Made by a program: the position numbers and the translations under genes. The notes beneath the pieces were generated by a model that saw only the letters and a program-made list of their open reading frames with translations, was not told the origin of the DNA and did not search any database. Positions 1-6,441 of a stretch of 12,059 nt of DNA are shown piece by piece (positions within the stretch are counted from its first letter, which is position 1; each line of letters starts with the position of its first letter). The stretch comes from Streptosporangiaceae bacterium (GTDB taxonomy: Bacteria > Actinomycetota > Actinomycetes > Streptosporangiales > Streptosporangiaceae), in contig JASIBM010000064.1 in NCBI GenBank assembly GCA_030045175.1, positions 1-12,059 on the forward strand, read 5' to 3'.

Positions 1-1
1 C

Positions 2-1846
2 TCAGGTAGGGGCACGGGACGCCGAGCCAACTAAGTCGAGGTAGTCGCGCAGCACCTGGGACCGGGACGGGTGCCGCAGCTTGGACATGGTCTTGGACTC
101 GATCTGGCGGATCCGCTCCCTGGTGACGCCGTAGACCTTGCCGATCTCGTCCAGGGTCTTGGGCTGGCCGTCGGTCAGCCCGAACCGCATCGACACCACG
201 CCGGCCTCGCGCTCGGACAGCGTGTCGAGCACCGAGTGCAGCTGCTCTTGCAACAGCGTGAAGCTGACCGCCTCGCCCGGCTGGATCGCCTCCGAGTCCT
301 CGATCAGGTCGCCGAACTCGCTGTCCCCGTCCTCACCGAGCGGCGTGTGCAGCGAGATCGGCTCACGACCGTACTTCTGCACCTCGATGACCTTCTCCGG
401 GGTCATGTCAAGCTCGGCCGCGAGCTCCTCCGGCGTCGGCTCTCTGCCCAGGTCCTGTAGCATCTGCCGCTGCACCCGGGCCAGCTTGTTGATGACCTCG
501 ACCATGTGCACGGGGATCCTGATCGTGCGCGCCTGGTCGGCCATCGCCCTGGTGATCGCCTGCCTGATCCACCACGTCGCGTACGTGGAGAACTTGTAGC
601 CCTTGGTGTAGTCGAACTTCTCCACCGCCCTGATCAGGCCCAGGTTGCCCTCCTGGATCAGGTCGAGGAACAGCATGCCGCGGCCGGTGTAGCGCTTGGC
701 GAGCGAGACAACCAGCCGCAGGTTCGCCTCAAGCAGGTGGTTCTTGGCCCGTCGGCCGTCCTCGGCGATCCACTCCAGGTCGCCGCGCACGTCCGGCGGC
801 AGCGCCCGCACTCCGTCGGCCAGCTTCTCCTCGGCGAACAGGCCCGCCTCGATCCGCTTGGCCAGCTCCACCTCCTGCTCGGCGTTCAGCAGCGGAACCT
901 TGCCGATCTGCTTGAGGTAGTCCTTGACCGGGTCGGACGTCGCCCCGGCGACCGCCACCTGGGCGGCCGGCAGGTCCTCGTCATCGTCGCCGTAGACAAA
1001 CGCCTCGTCCTCGGCATCCTCCGCGGCGCCGGGCGTGACAACCAAGCCGACGACCGCACCCTCGGCCGCCGCCTGGGCGCTGGCCACGGCGTCGTCGGCC
1101 TCGTCGGGCTCATCCGCGTCCTCGGGCTCATCGCCCTCGTCCGGCTCGTCAGCCAGGTCGGTCAGGGCGAGGTCAAGGTCGCCGATCGAGTCCCCGCCGA
1201 TCGCCTCGTCGGCCTCAATCGCGGAAAGCTCGTCAAGATCGACATCAAGGTCGGCGGCTGCGGCGAGATCGGGATCGCCATCCAGGTCCACCACAGCGCC
1301 CAGGTCCGGGTCAGCATCCAGGCCGGCAGCTTCCGCCAGGTTCACGTCACCTTCCAGGTCAGTGAGTCCAGCGAGACCTTCCTCGCCGTCAGGCTCGGGC
1401 GCTAGGGAGCGAGCCCCGTTGGCCGCAGGACCGCGCGTGGCCGCTACCTGGCTCGCCGGGCTGCCAGCGCCGCGCGCGGCGCTGGTGCGCCTGGCCGCCC
1501 GGCGAGTCGTACGCGCTGGCTGGGCGGGTGCGGGCACCACCTGATCGGCGCCTGCCTGATCGGCGCCCGAGCGGATCGCCGCGGCGGCACGATCGGCCTT
1601 CGCCGCCCTGCGGGACGTCCTGCGCCGGGTGCCAGCCGGCTGATCGGCGCTCGCGCCACCGCGCGGCGCGACTACCGTCTGCCCGTCGGCTGTGGTGTCA
1701 GGCATCAGCGCGACGGCTGAATCGGCAGGAGTGCCAGCATCGTCGGCTGGCTCCACCCGGGATTGCTGCGGAACACGAGCGCCCCGGCCCGTAGCCGTTG
1801 GCTGCCTCCGCGCCGCGGAGCTTGCAGCGCCTGCCACCGCGGTCAC
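2..1846 (-). CDS. sigA: Principal RNA polymerase sigma factor (HrdB/SigA/RpoD family)
   Basis: Group 1 sigma-70 factor that directs core RNA polymerase to housekeeping promoters. With the GTG at 1846 it is 614 residues. Visible from that start: a basic Ala/Arg-rich stretch (about 1-150), an acidic Asp/Glu/Leu-rich stretch (about 151-293), region 1.2 with DPVKDYLKQIGKVPLL (305-320), region 2 (about 368-455) with the region 2.4 helix TWWIRQAITRAM (424-435), region 3 (about 455-530), and region 4 with the helix-turn-helix LDEIGKVYGVTRERIRQIE (565-583). From region 1.2 on it closely matches what I recall of Streptomyces HrdB. The frame stays open to 2107, but GTG 1846 has a strong Shine-Dalgarno AAGGA four bases upstream and the extra 87 codons look non-coding. 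An N-terminal region 1.1 is not recognisable, and a ten-residue tail follows the usual LRDYLD end. The identity is near certain; the exact start is less so. Confidence 0.97.
   Translation of the reverse strand: MTAVAGAASSAARRQPTATGRGARVPQQSRVEPADDAGTPADSAVALMPDTTADGQTVVAPRGGASADQPAGTRRRTSRRAAKADRAAAAIRSGADQAGADQVVPAPAQPARTTRRAARRTSAARGAGSPASQVAATRGPAANGARSLAPEPDGEEGLAGLTDLEGDVNLAEAAGLDADPDLGAVVDLDGDPDLAAAADLDVDLDELSAIEADEAIGGDSIGDLDLALTDLADEPDEGDEPEDADEPDEADDAVASAQAAAEGAVVGLVVTPGAAEDAEDEAFVYGDDDEDLPAAQVAVAGATSDPVKDYLKQIGKVPLLNAEQEVELAKRIEAGLFAEEKLADGVRALPPDVRGDLEWIAEDGRRAKNHLLEANLRLVVSLAKRYTGRGMLFLDLIQEGNLGLIRAVEKFDYTKGYKFSTYATWWIRQAITRAMADQARTIRIPVHMVEVINKLARVQRQMLQDLGREPTPEELAAELDMTPEKVIEVQKYGREPISLHTPLGEDGDSEFGDLIEDSEAIQPGEAVSFTLLQEQLHSVLDTLSEREAGVVSMRFGLTDGQPKTLDEIGKVYGVTRERIRQIESKTMSKLRHPSRSQVLRDYLDLVGSASRAPT
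1217..1324 (-). repeat. Asp/Leu-rich repeat inside the sigma factor N-terminus
   Basis: Sigma residues about 175-210 contain an imperfect 12-residue protein repeat: DADPDLGAVVDL, then DGDPDLAAAADL, then a decayed DVDLDELSAIEA. The acidic run continues downstream with alternating DEP and DEAD-like units. The repeat lies before region 1.2, in a part that varies greatly between actinobacterial principal sigma factors. Confidence 0.7.
1540..1567. repeat. 15-bp-period direct repeat in the sigma factor N-terminal coding region
   Basis: The 13-mer CCTGATCGGCGCC occurs at 1540-1552 and again at 1555-1567. On the coding (minus) strand it yields GADQAGADQ. A related copy near 1640 encodes SADQPA. This is in-frame low-complexity expansion in the basic, probably disordered, N-terminal part of the sigma factor. 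Confidence 0.6.
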
Positions 1847-2193
1847 CCCTTCCTTCGCTGGCCGATGAACCGCCGCGACTCGGCCAAGCCCGAGTCCGAC
1901 CAGGCTATCCAACGGCGCACGCGCTCTCCTGCGATCGTCTGGTAAGAAACTGGACCCTACCGCCAGGCAGCCGCTTCTCTGACCGTTCGGACAGACCCCG
2001 CCACGGCGCGCCTGGCAGCGGTCGTTCCCTGTTCCGCTCCCGACCCCCACCTTAGGTGCAGTTGGCGGGTAGGTCGTACCACTCCGAGCGCGAACCCCCG
2101 ATCGCATCGAGGGCCGACACCCACACGCTGCGAAAGCCTACCCATTACTGCCACGGCTTGACCTTCCTCGCTAGCGTCCGGCGTTCTGCGCGG
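1847..2193 (-). other. Intergenic leader and upstream region of the sigma factor gene
   Basis: These 347 bases separate the phosphatase stop from the sigma start. I see no RNA gene and no convincing rho-independent terminator behind the phosphatase. Contents: a short hairpin near the sigma start (listed separately), weak promoter-like strings without a good pair of hexamers, and GGGAAC (minus strand, 2029-2024) followed 18 bases later by CGT. The last is near but not equal to the Streptomyces SigR consensus GGGAAT-N18-GTT. A 65-codon minus-strand reading frame at 1957-2154 has a good ribosome site (AGGAAGG, 7 bases before GTG 2154) but poor codon statistics, so I did not call it a gene. Confidence 0.5.
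1877..1896 (-). promoter_or_regulatory. Hairpin in the sigma factor 5' leader
   Basis: On the minus strand GACTCGG and CCGAGTC form a perfect 7-bp stem around a 6-base loop, ending 30 bases before the GTG start at 1846. There is no T-run after it, so it is not a standard terminator. It could be an mRNA leader structure or a protein binding site; a chance occurrence in GC-rich DNA is also possible. Confidence 0.35.
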
Positions 2194-4314
2194 TCATGTG
2201 GGCCGTGCCCGCGCCGGAGCCCGGCGGCCGGCCCTGCCCCCGTCTAGCGGCGGCACCTGCACCACGAGCACGGTGACGTCGTCGTCTTGCTCGTATCCGG
2301 CCAGCATCTGGTCAACCAGGAAGCCGATCAGCCGCTCGGGCTCGGCCACCACCCCGGCGGGCGCCCGCGCCGCAACGGCGACCAGCTCGGCCAGGCCGAC
2401 GTCAAGCCCGCGCTTGCGGTTCTCGACCAGGCCATCTGAGTACAAGACGGCAGCGCTGCCCGGCGCGACGCTGAACGGATACTGCTGCCGCGGGCTCGCC
2501 CAGCCCAGTGGCGTCCCCGCTTCGGTGGGATCGAGGCGAGGTGGCTTGCCGTGACCAAGCAGCAACGGCGGCAGGTGCCCGGCGTTGCCCGCGACGCCCT
2601 CGCCGGTCCGCGGGTCCACCACCAGGTAGCAAACGGTGGTGACCTGCTCGGCTTGCTCGGTGGCCGTGAACAGCCTGTCAAGACCGGCGAGCACGGCGGC
2701 CGGCCGCGGGTCGGTCAGCGCAAGCGCCCGGAGCGCGTTTCGCACCCGGCCCATCCCGGCAGCGGCGGTCAGCCCCTTGCCCATCACATCGCCCATGGCG
2801 ACCGCCAGCTTGCCGTCGGGTAGCCGGAACGCGTCATACCAGTCGCCGCCGACCTCGATGCTGACCGGCCGGTAAAGCGCCCGCAGGACGATCCCCGGCA
2901 CGTCGGGCAGGTTGTCGGGCAACAGGCTGCGCTGCAGCGTCGCCGCCGTCGCGTGCTCGCGCTCGTACAGCATCGCCCGCTCCAGGGCAAGGGCGCACTG
3001 GCCAGCGAGCGCCTCAAGGAACACCCGGTCCTCGTCGTTGATCTGGCGCGGGCTGGTGAAGGAGAACTGCAGCGCGCCGAGCGGCTCGCCAGAGGTGATG
3101 AGCGGCAAGCCGATCCACGCGCACTCATCGCTGTGCCGCAGGAACAACGAGGCGTCGGCGTCCGGCTCGAACTGGCGTCGCAGGCTCTCCGGGCTCTCAA
3201 GCACGATCGGCCTGCGCTCGGCTATCGCGGCGGTCAGCACGCTCGGCAAGTTGCGCGGTATGTCCCCGGTCAGTTCGCCCAGCCCGGTCTCTGAGGCGGC
3301 GTCCGAGCTCAGGATGCGCAGCCGCAGCCGCCCGGGACCGACGATCGCGACGGCCGACCTGTCGGCGCCAATCGCCGACTGGCCGACCTCGGCGACGACG
3401 GTCACCACGCCGTGCACCGTCAGTTCCTTGGCCAGCATGGAGGTCGCCTGCTGCAGGCGGTTGGTGCGCAGCGCGGCGGCCGAAAGCTGCTCGGTCAGCC
3501 TCCCGCGCATCTCATCGGCCTCACGCTGACTGGTCACGTCCGTGCTGGCGCCCATCCACCCGACGATCACGCCGTCACGCTCAATGGGCACGGCCCTGAC
3601 GTCATAGTGCCGGTAGGAGCCGGACTTGGTGCGGACCCGGTAGCTGCCGTCGAACACGGTGCCGGTGGCGACGCAGGCGCGCCAGTCGCTGGCGATCCGG
3701 CCTTCCTCGTCCGGGTGAATGGCCGCAAGCCAGCCGCCCGCCAGGTACTCATCGACCGACTGCCCGGTGATCCACCGCCACTCAGGCGAGTCCTCGGTCA
3801 CCTGACCAGATGGGTCGGTGACCCAGACGACCTGGTTGCCAGCCTGCACCAGCGACCTGTATCGCTCGTCGGTCCTGCGCACCACCTCGGCCGCGCGCTC
3901 GCGGCCGGTGACATCGACAGCGAACATCGTCACGCCGGTCAGCGCTCCCATGCCGTCGTGCGCAGGGAACCAGGACAAGGCGAGCTGACAGCCCGCCGCG
4001 TCGGTCACGACTGAGACGGCCGGCTCCTCGGTCAGCGGCGTGCGATTGACCAGGACCCGGCGAACCGCGGTCTCAGCGCACGCGGCGAGCGCGTTCGGCC
4101 ACGCCTCAGCCGGCGTATGCCCGATCTGCTCGCTCAGCTTGACGCCGATCAGCTCGGCCAGGCACGTGCTCACCCGGCGGAGGCGAAGGTCTGAGTCGAT
4201 GAAGGCAAACCCCATCGGCGCCTTGCCGAGCAGGGCGTCGAGCATCGCCGCGTCGCACGCGTCCGCGCCTTGGTGCGGCATACCGCCATCCGGCGCGGAC
4301 ATGGCGGCGCTCAT
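2194..4314 (-). CDS. PAS-PAS-GAF sensor PP2C-type serine phosphatase (SpoIIE/RsbU-like)
   Basis: Soluble multi-domain protein phosphatase. Members of this class usually dephosphorylate anti-anti-sigma proteins in partner-switching pathways. From ATG 4314 (706 residues): PAS 1 (about 28-135), PAS 2 (about 150-265) with GWMGASTDVTSQREADE at its end leading into a helical linker, GAF (about 288-450), and a PP2C/SpoIIE domain (about 475-690). PP2C metal-site motifs are intact: VGGDWYDAF (488-496), GDVMGKG (508-514), GNAGHLPP (576-583), YSDGLVE (625-631) and DDDVTVLVV (677-685). No HATPase kinase domain, membrane segment or receiver domain is seen. A GTG at 4323 is an alternative start; ATG 4314 is preferred because the stop of an upstream mini-ORF overlaps it (ATGA). 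The neighbouring sigma gene is on the same strand, but no anti-sigma gene is present. Ligands of the PAS and GAF domains are unknown. Confidence 0.93.
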   Translation of the reverse strand: MSAAMSAPDGGMPHQGADACDAAMLDALLGKAPMGFAFIDSDLRLRRVSTCLAELIGVKLSEQIGHTPAEAWPNALAACAETAVRRVLVNRTPLTEEPAVSVVTDAAGCQLALSWFPAHDGMGALTGVTMFAVDVTGRERAAEVVRRTDERYRSLVQAGNQVVWVTDPSGQVTEDSPEWRWITGQSVDEYLAGGWLAAIHPDEEGRIASDWRACVATGTVFDGSYRVRTKSGSYRHYDVRAVPIERDGVIVGWMGASTDVTSQREADEMRGRLTEQLSAAALRTNRLQQATSMLAKELTVHGVVTVVAEVGQSAIGADRSAVAIVGPGRLRLRILSSDAASETGLGELTGDIPRNLPSVLTAAIAERRPIVLESPESLRRQFEPDADASLFLRHSDECAWIGLPLITSGEPLGALQFSFTSPRQINDEDRVFLEALAGQCALALERAMLYEREHATAATLQRSLLPDNLPDVPGIVLRALYRPVSIEVGGDWYDAFRLPDGKLAVAMGDVMGKGLTAAAGMGRVRNALRALALTDPRPAAVLAGLDRLFTATEQAEQVTTVCYLVVDPRTGEGVAGNAGHLPPLLLGHGKPPRLDPTEAGTPLGWASPRQQYPFSVAPGSAAVLYSDGLVENRKRGLDVGLAELVAVAARAPAGVVAEPERLIGFLVDQMLAGYEQDDDVTVLVVQVPPLDGGRAGRRAPARARPT

Positions 4315-4349
4315 GGCGCGCACCGCCTCGCGTCCGCGCGAGAAGTCAT
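4311..4349 (-). CDS. Candidate 12-codon leader mini-ORF upstream of the phosphatase
   Basis: ATG 4349 begins MTSRADARRCAP and ends in TGA 4313-4311, whose bases overlap the phosphatase ATG at 4314 (ATGA). A strong Shine-Dalgarno AGGAAGGGG stands six bases before ATG 4349, whereas the phosphatase ATG has only a distant GAGG. This arrangement would fit translational coupling. Nothing shows that the peptide itself has a function, and a chance overlap cannot be excluded. Confidence 0.35.
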   Translation of the reverse strand: MTSRADARRCAP

Positions 4350-4478
4350 CGCCGACCCCTTCCTGACCACGCCTGACACGAAAAGGCTAGCGTCATCGTG
4401 CCGCGACGACCTGCCGTCCGAGGGGGAAGTGACTCGGTTCTTTGACTTGGCACCCCGGGCCATCCGGTCAGGCCTAGC

Positions 4479-5399
4479 TTAACGGGGCGAACGGATCCGC
4501 TGGCCAGGATCGAGCCAATCGCTCAGGCCATCGCCGATGAGATTGAACGCCACGACGGCCAGGATGATGGCCGTACCGGCCGGATAGATTTCCCACCAAT
4601 AATCCTGATATATCTCGAGAATACCACTCGCGAGCATGTTGCCCCAGTCCACCGAGGGCCGCTGCACGCCGAGGCCCAGGTAGCTCAGCGTCGCAAGCAC
4701 CAAGATGGCATCAGCGATCTGGAGCGAGACGCTCACGATGATCACGCCCAGGGAATTCGGCGCGATGTGCCTGGCGATCGCGCGGACCTTGCCCCCGCCC
4801 ATCATCGTGACCGCCTGCACGTACTCCCTGGAGCGCAGCGTCAGCGCCGCGCCGCGCACCAGCCTGGCCGTGCTCAGCCAGGACGTGACGGCGATGACCA
4901 CGACAAGCCCGCCAGGCGAGGGCGTGTAGATGGCCGTCAGCAGCAACAGCACGACGATCGTAGGGAACGCGATCGCCGCGTCGACGATCCGCATCAGCAC
5001 CGCGTCGACGACGCCGCCAAGGTAGCCGGCCACCGCCCCCCACACCGAGCCGATCAAGGCGGCGAGCAGGCCGGCGGCGACCCCCACCTCCAGCGAGAGC
5101 CTGCCGCCGGCCATCAGCGCGCCGAGCACGTCCACGCCGTAGAAGTCGGTTCCGAGCGGATGGCCTGGCCCCGGCGGGCGATTGCCGATCGCCAGGTTCA
5201 CGGCGGCCAGGTTCGAGTGGTAGAGCAACGGGCCTGCGAAGCAGAACAGCGCGATCGCGACAAGCAACGCCAGCCCGGTCACCAGCATCGCATTGGGCCT
5301 GGCCAAGCGGCCGGACCGGCTCTTGCGGGCGCGGCGCTCGGCTCGCGGCCGGCCGGGCGCGATGACCCGTCGTGGCGGCGCGGCGTGCCGTCCCGTCAT
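4479..5399 (-). CDS. ABC transporter permease, DppC/OppC-like
   Basis: Inner-membrane permease subunit of a peptide/nickel-family (BPD_transp_1) ABC importer; 306 residues, a normal length. A basic cytoplasmic tail (about 1-36, many Arg) is followed by a first membrane helix (about 38-60), the family segment HPLGTDFYGVDVL (80-92), a block of helices (about 104-128, 143-158, 163-180) and the cytoplasmic EAA loop (about 191-215, with EYVQAVTMMGGGKVR) that contacts the ATPase. Two more hydrophobic segments follow (about 217-245 and 272-290), and the family-typical end is GDGLSDWLDPGQR. It lies 27 bases behind the DppB-like gene. No clear Shine-Dalgarno is seen, so coupling to upstream translation is likely. 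No ATPase gene follows; the next gene is the phosphatase. Confidence 0.93.
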   Translation of the reverse strand: MTGRHAAPPRRVIAPGRPRAERRARKSRSGRLARPNAMLVTGLALLVAIALFCFAGPLLYHSNLAAVNLAIGNRPPGPGHPLGTDFYGVDVLGALMAGGRLSLEVGVAAGLLAALIGSVWGAVAGYLGGVVDAVLMRIVDAAIAFPTIVVLLLLTAIYTPSPGGLVVVIAVTSWLSTARLVRGAALTLRSREYVQAVTMMGGGKVRAIARHIAPNSLGVIIVSVSLQIADAILVLATLSYLGLGVQRPSVDWGNMLASGILEIYQDYWWEIYPAGTAIILAVVAFNLIGDGLSDWLDPGQRIRSPR

Positions 5400-5406
5400 G
5401 GCCGGC

Positions 5407-5474
5407 GCCGCACCCGGGGATCGGCTCTACAGTCGGCCACGCCGCACCCTGGGGTCAGCGATGAAATAGCCAAC
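5407..5474. repeat. 34-bp imperfect direct repeat at the DppB/DppC junction
   Basis: GCCGCACCC followed by GGGG-like sequence occurs at 5407-5422 and 5441-5456 (14 of 16 bases equal). Over the full 34-bp period I count 23 of 34 identities. On the minus strand the first-read copy encodes the end of the DppB-like protein, ADPRVRRGRL-stop. The second copy, in a frame shifted by one base, encodes ADPRVRRRP-stop, with that stop overlapping the DppC ATG (ATGA). This looks like a partial tandem duplication of the permease 3' end. Confidence 0.6.
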
Positions 5475-6380
5475 GTCGGCGAGCAGCGACCCAAGCACGG
5501 CGGCCGCCCCGATCACCAGGATGAAGCCGAGCAACACGGGATAGTCGTGCTTCTGGGCGGCCTGCCAAAGCTGCCAGCCCATGCCCTGGATGTTGAACAG
5601 GCTCTCGACCACGAGCGCGCCGCCGAAGATCCGCGGCAGGCTGAGGCCGGCCAGCGTGATCACCGGTATCAGCGAGTTCTTGAGCACGTGCCTTCCGAGC
5701 ACCGCGAGCCGGCCGGCCCCCGTGGCCCGGGCCGTGCGCACGTGGTCGCTGGCGAGGTTGTCGAGCGCCGCGGTGCGGACGTACCGCGAGAAGATGGCGA
5801 TGGTCAGGACGGCAAGGGTGAGGACGGGCAGCGTGAGGTCGCGCCAGTCGGTGAGCACGCCGACGATGCCGGGCGATTGCGGGCCCTCCGCGCCGAACCA
5901 GCGCAGCCGCACGGCGAACACCAGGATCAGGATCGATCCCAGGAAGAACGACGGCATCCCGTAACCGACGTAGGTCAGGCCACGCAGTATCCGGTCGACG
6001 GCGGAGTCGCGCAGGGCCGCCTGCGCCAGCCCGGCCGGGACCGCCACGATCACCGCGATGACGATCGCGGCCAGCGTGAGCACGATGGTCCTGGGCAGGC
6101 TGGCCGCCAGCAGCGACCCGACGCTGGTGCCCTCGGCCGCCGAGTAGCCCAGGTTTCCGTGCAGCACCTGGTCAAGCCAGCTCAGGTACTGCAGCACAGC
6201 GGGGCTGCCGAACCCGTACTCCCGCCGCAAGGCGGCCAGGTGCGCGGCGGTGCCGCCGCCAGCGAGCAGCGCCGCCTGCGGGCCGCCGGGCAGCAGCCAC
6301 AGGAAGCCGAACAGCAGCACGCTGACGAGCAGGAGCACGGCGATCGCCTGGAGCAGCCGCCTGACCAGGTAGCTGATCAC
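5427..6380 (-). CDS. ABC transporter permease, DppB/OppB-like
   Basis: First permease subunit of the same importer; 317 residues. It has the family layout: an N-terminal membrane helix starting ISYLVRRLLQAIAVLLL (2-18), a periplasmic-side segment ending LQYLSWLDQVLHGNLGYS (63-80), a helix block (about 95-160), a helix at about 182-200, the cytoplasmic EAA loop (about 211-236, with RTARATGAGRLAVLGRHVLK), further helices (about 238-260 and 281-305) and the ADPRVRR terminal motif. GTG 6380 is the only start after an in-frame stop at 6410-6408. It lacks a nearby Shine-Dalgarno, but the stop of an 18-codon mini-ORF overlaps it (GTGA), which suggests coupled translation. The 3' end carries a partial duplication noted separately. 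Confidence 0.93.
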   Translation of the reverse strand: MISYLVRRLLQAIAVLLLVSVLLFGFLWLLPGGPQAALLAGGGTAAHLAALRREYGFGSPAVLQYLSWLDQVLHGNLGYSAAEGTSVGSLLAASLPRTIVLTLAAIVIAVIVAVPAGLAQAALRDSAVDRILRGLTYVGYGMPSFFLGSILILVFAVRLRWFGAEGPQSPGIVGVLTDWRDLTLPVLTLAVLTIAIFSRYVRTAALDNLASDHVRTARATGAGRLAVLGRHVLKNSLIPVITLAGLSLPRIFGGALVVESLFNIQGMGWQLWQAAQKHDYPVLLGFILVIGAAAVLGSLLADVGYFIADPRVRRGRL

Positions 6381-6433
6381 CCGGGCTTGGCCCGCCGCCG
6401 GATTCGGTCAGGCTCCCCCTGTCGCGCGCTCAT
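6377..6433 (-). CDS. Candidate 18-codon mini-ORF between lipoprotein and permease genes
   Basis: ATG 6433 starts nine bases after the lipoprotein stop and encodes MSARQGEPDRIRRRAKPG, ending in a TGA that overlaps the DppB-like GTG at 6380 (GTGA). Its own ribosome site is weak (GGTGAG, formed over the lipoprotein stop). Translation passing from the lipoprotein through this frame could explain how the permease, which lacks a Shine-Dalgarno, is started. The peptide is basic and shows no recognisable domain; it may be only a coupling device or chance. Confidence 0.3.
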   Translation of the reverse strand: MSARQGEPDRIRRRAKPG

Positions 6434-6441
6434 GAGCAGGC

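Noticed and set aside
506..1405. Plus-strand open frame of 299 codons opposite the sigma gene
   Set aside because: It mirrors conserved sigma-70 coding sequence, and its product has no recognisable domain.
1847..2107. Upstream extension of the sigma factor by 87 codons
   Set aside because: The extension is Gly/Arg/Pro-rich with no similarity to sigma region 1.1, while GTG 1846 has a strong ribosome site.
1957..2154. 65-codon minus-strand frame with AGGAAGG seven bases before its GTG
   Set aside because: The ribosome site is good, but by my count about 24 of 65 codons end in A or T, far more than in the neighbouring genes, and the Arg-rich product shows no domain. It could still be a leader ORF.
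4442..4480. Plus-strand promoter with TTGACT and TAGCTT
   Set aside because: The hexamers are 27 bases apart, too far for a promoter, and would drive only antisense transcription into the permease gene.
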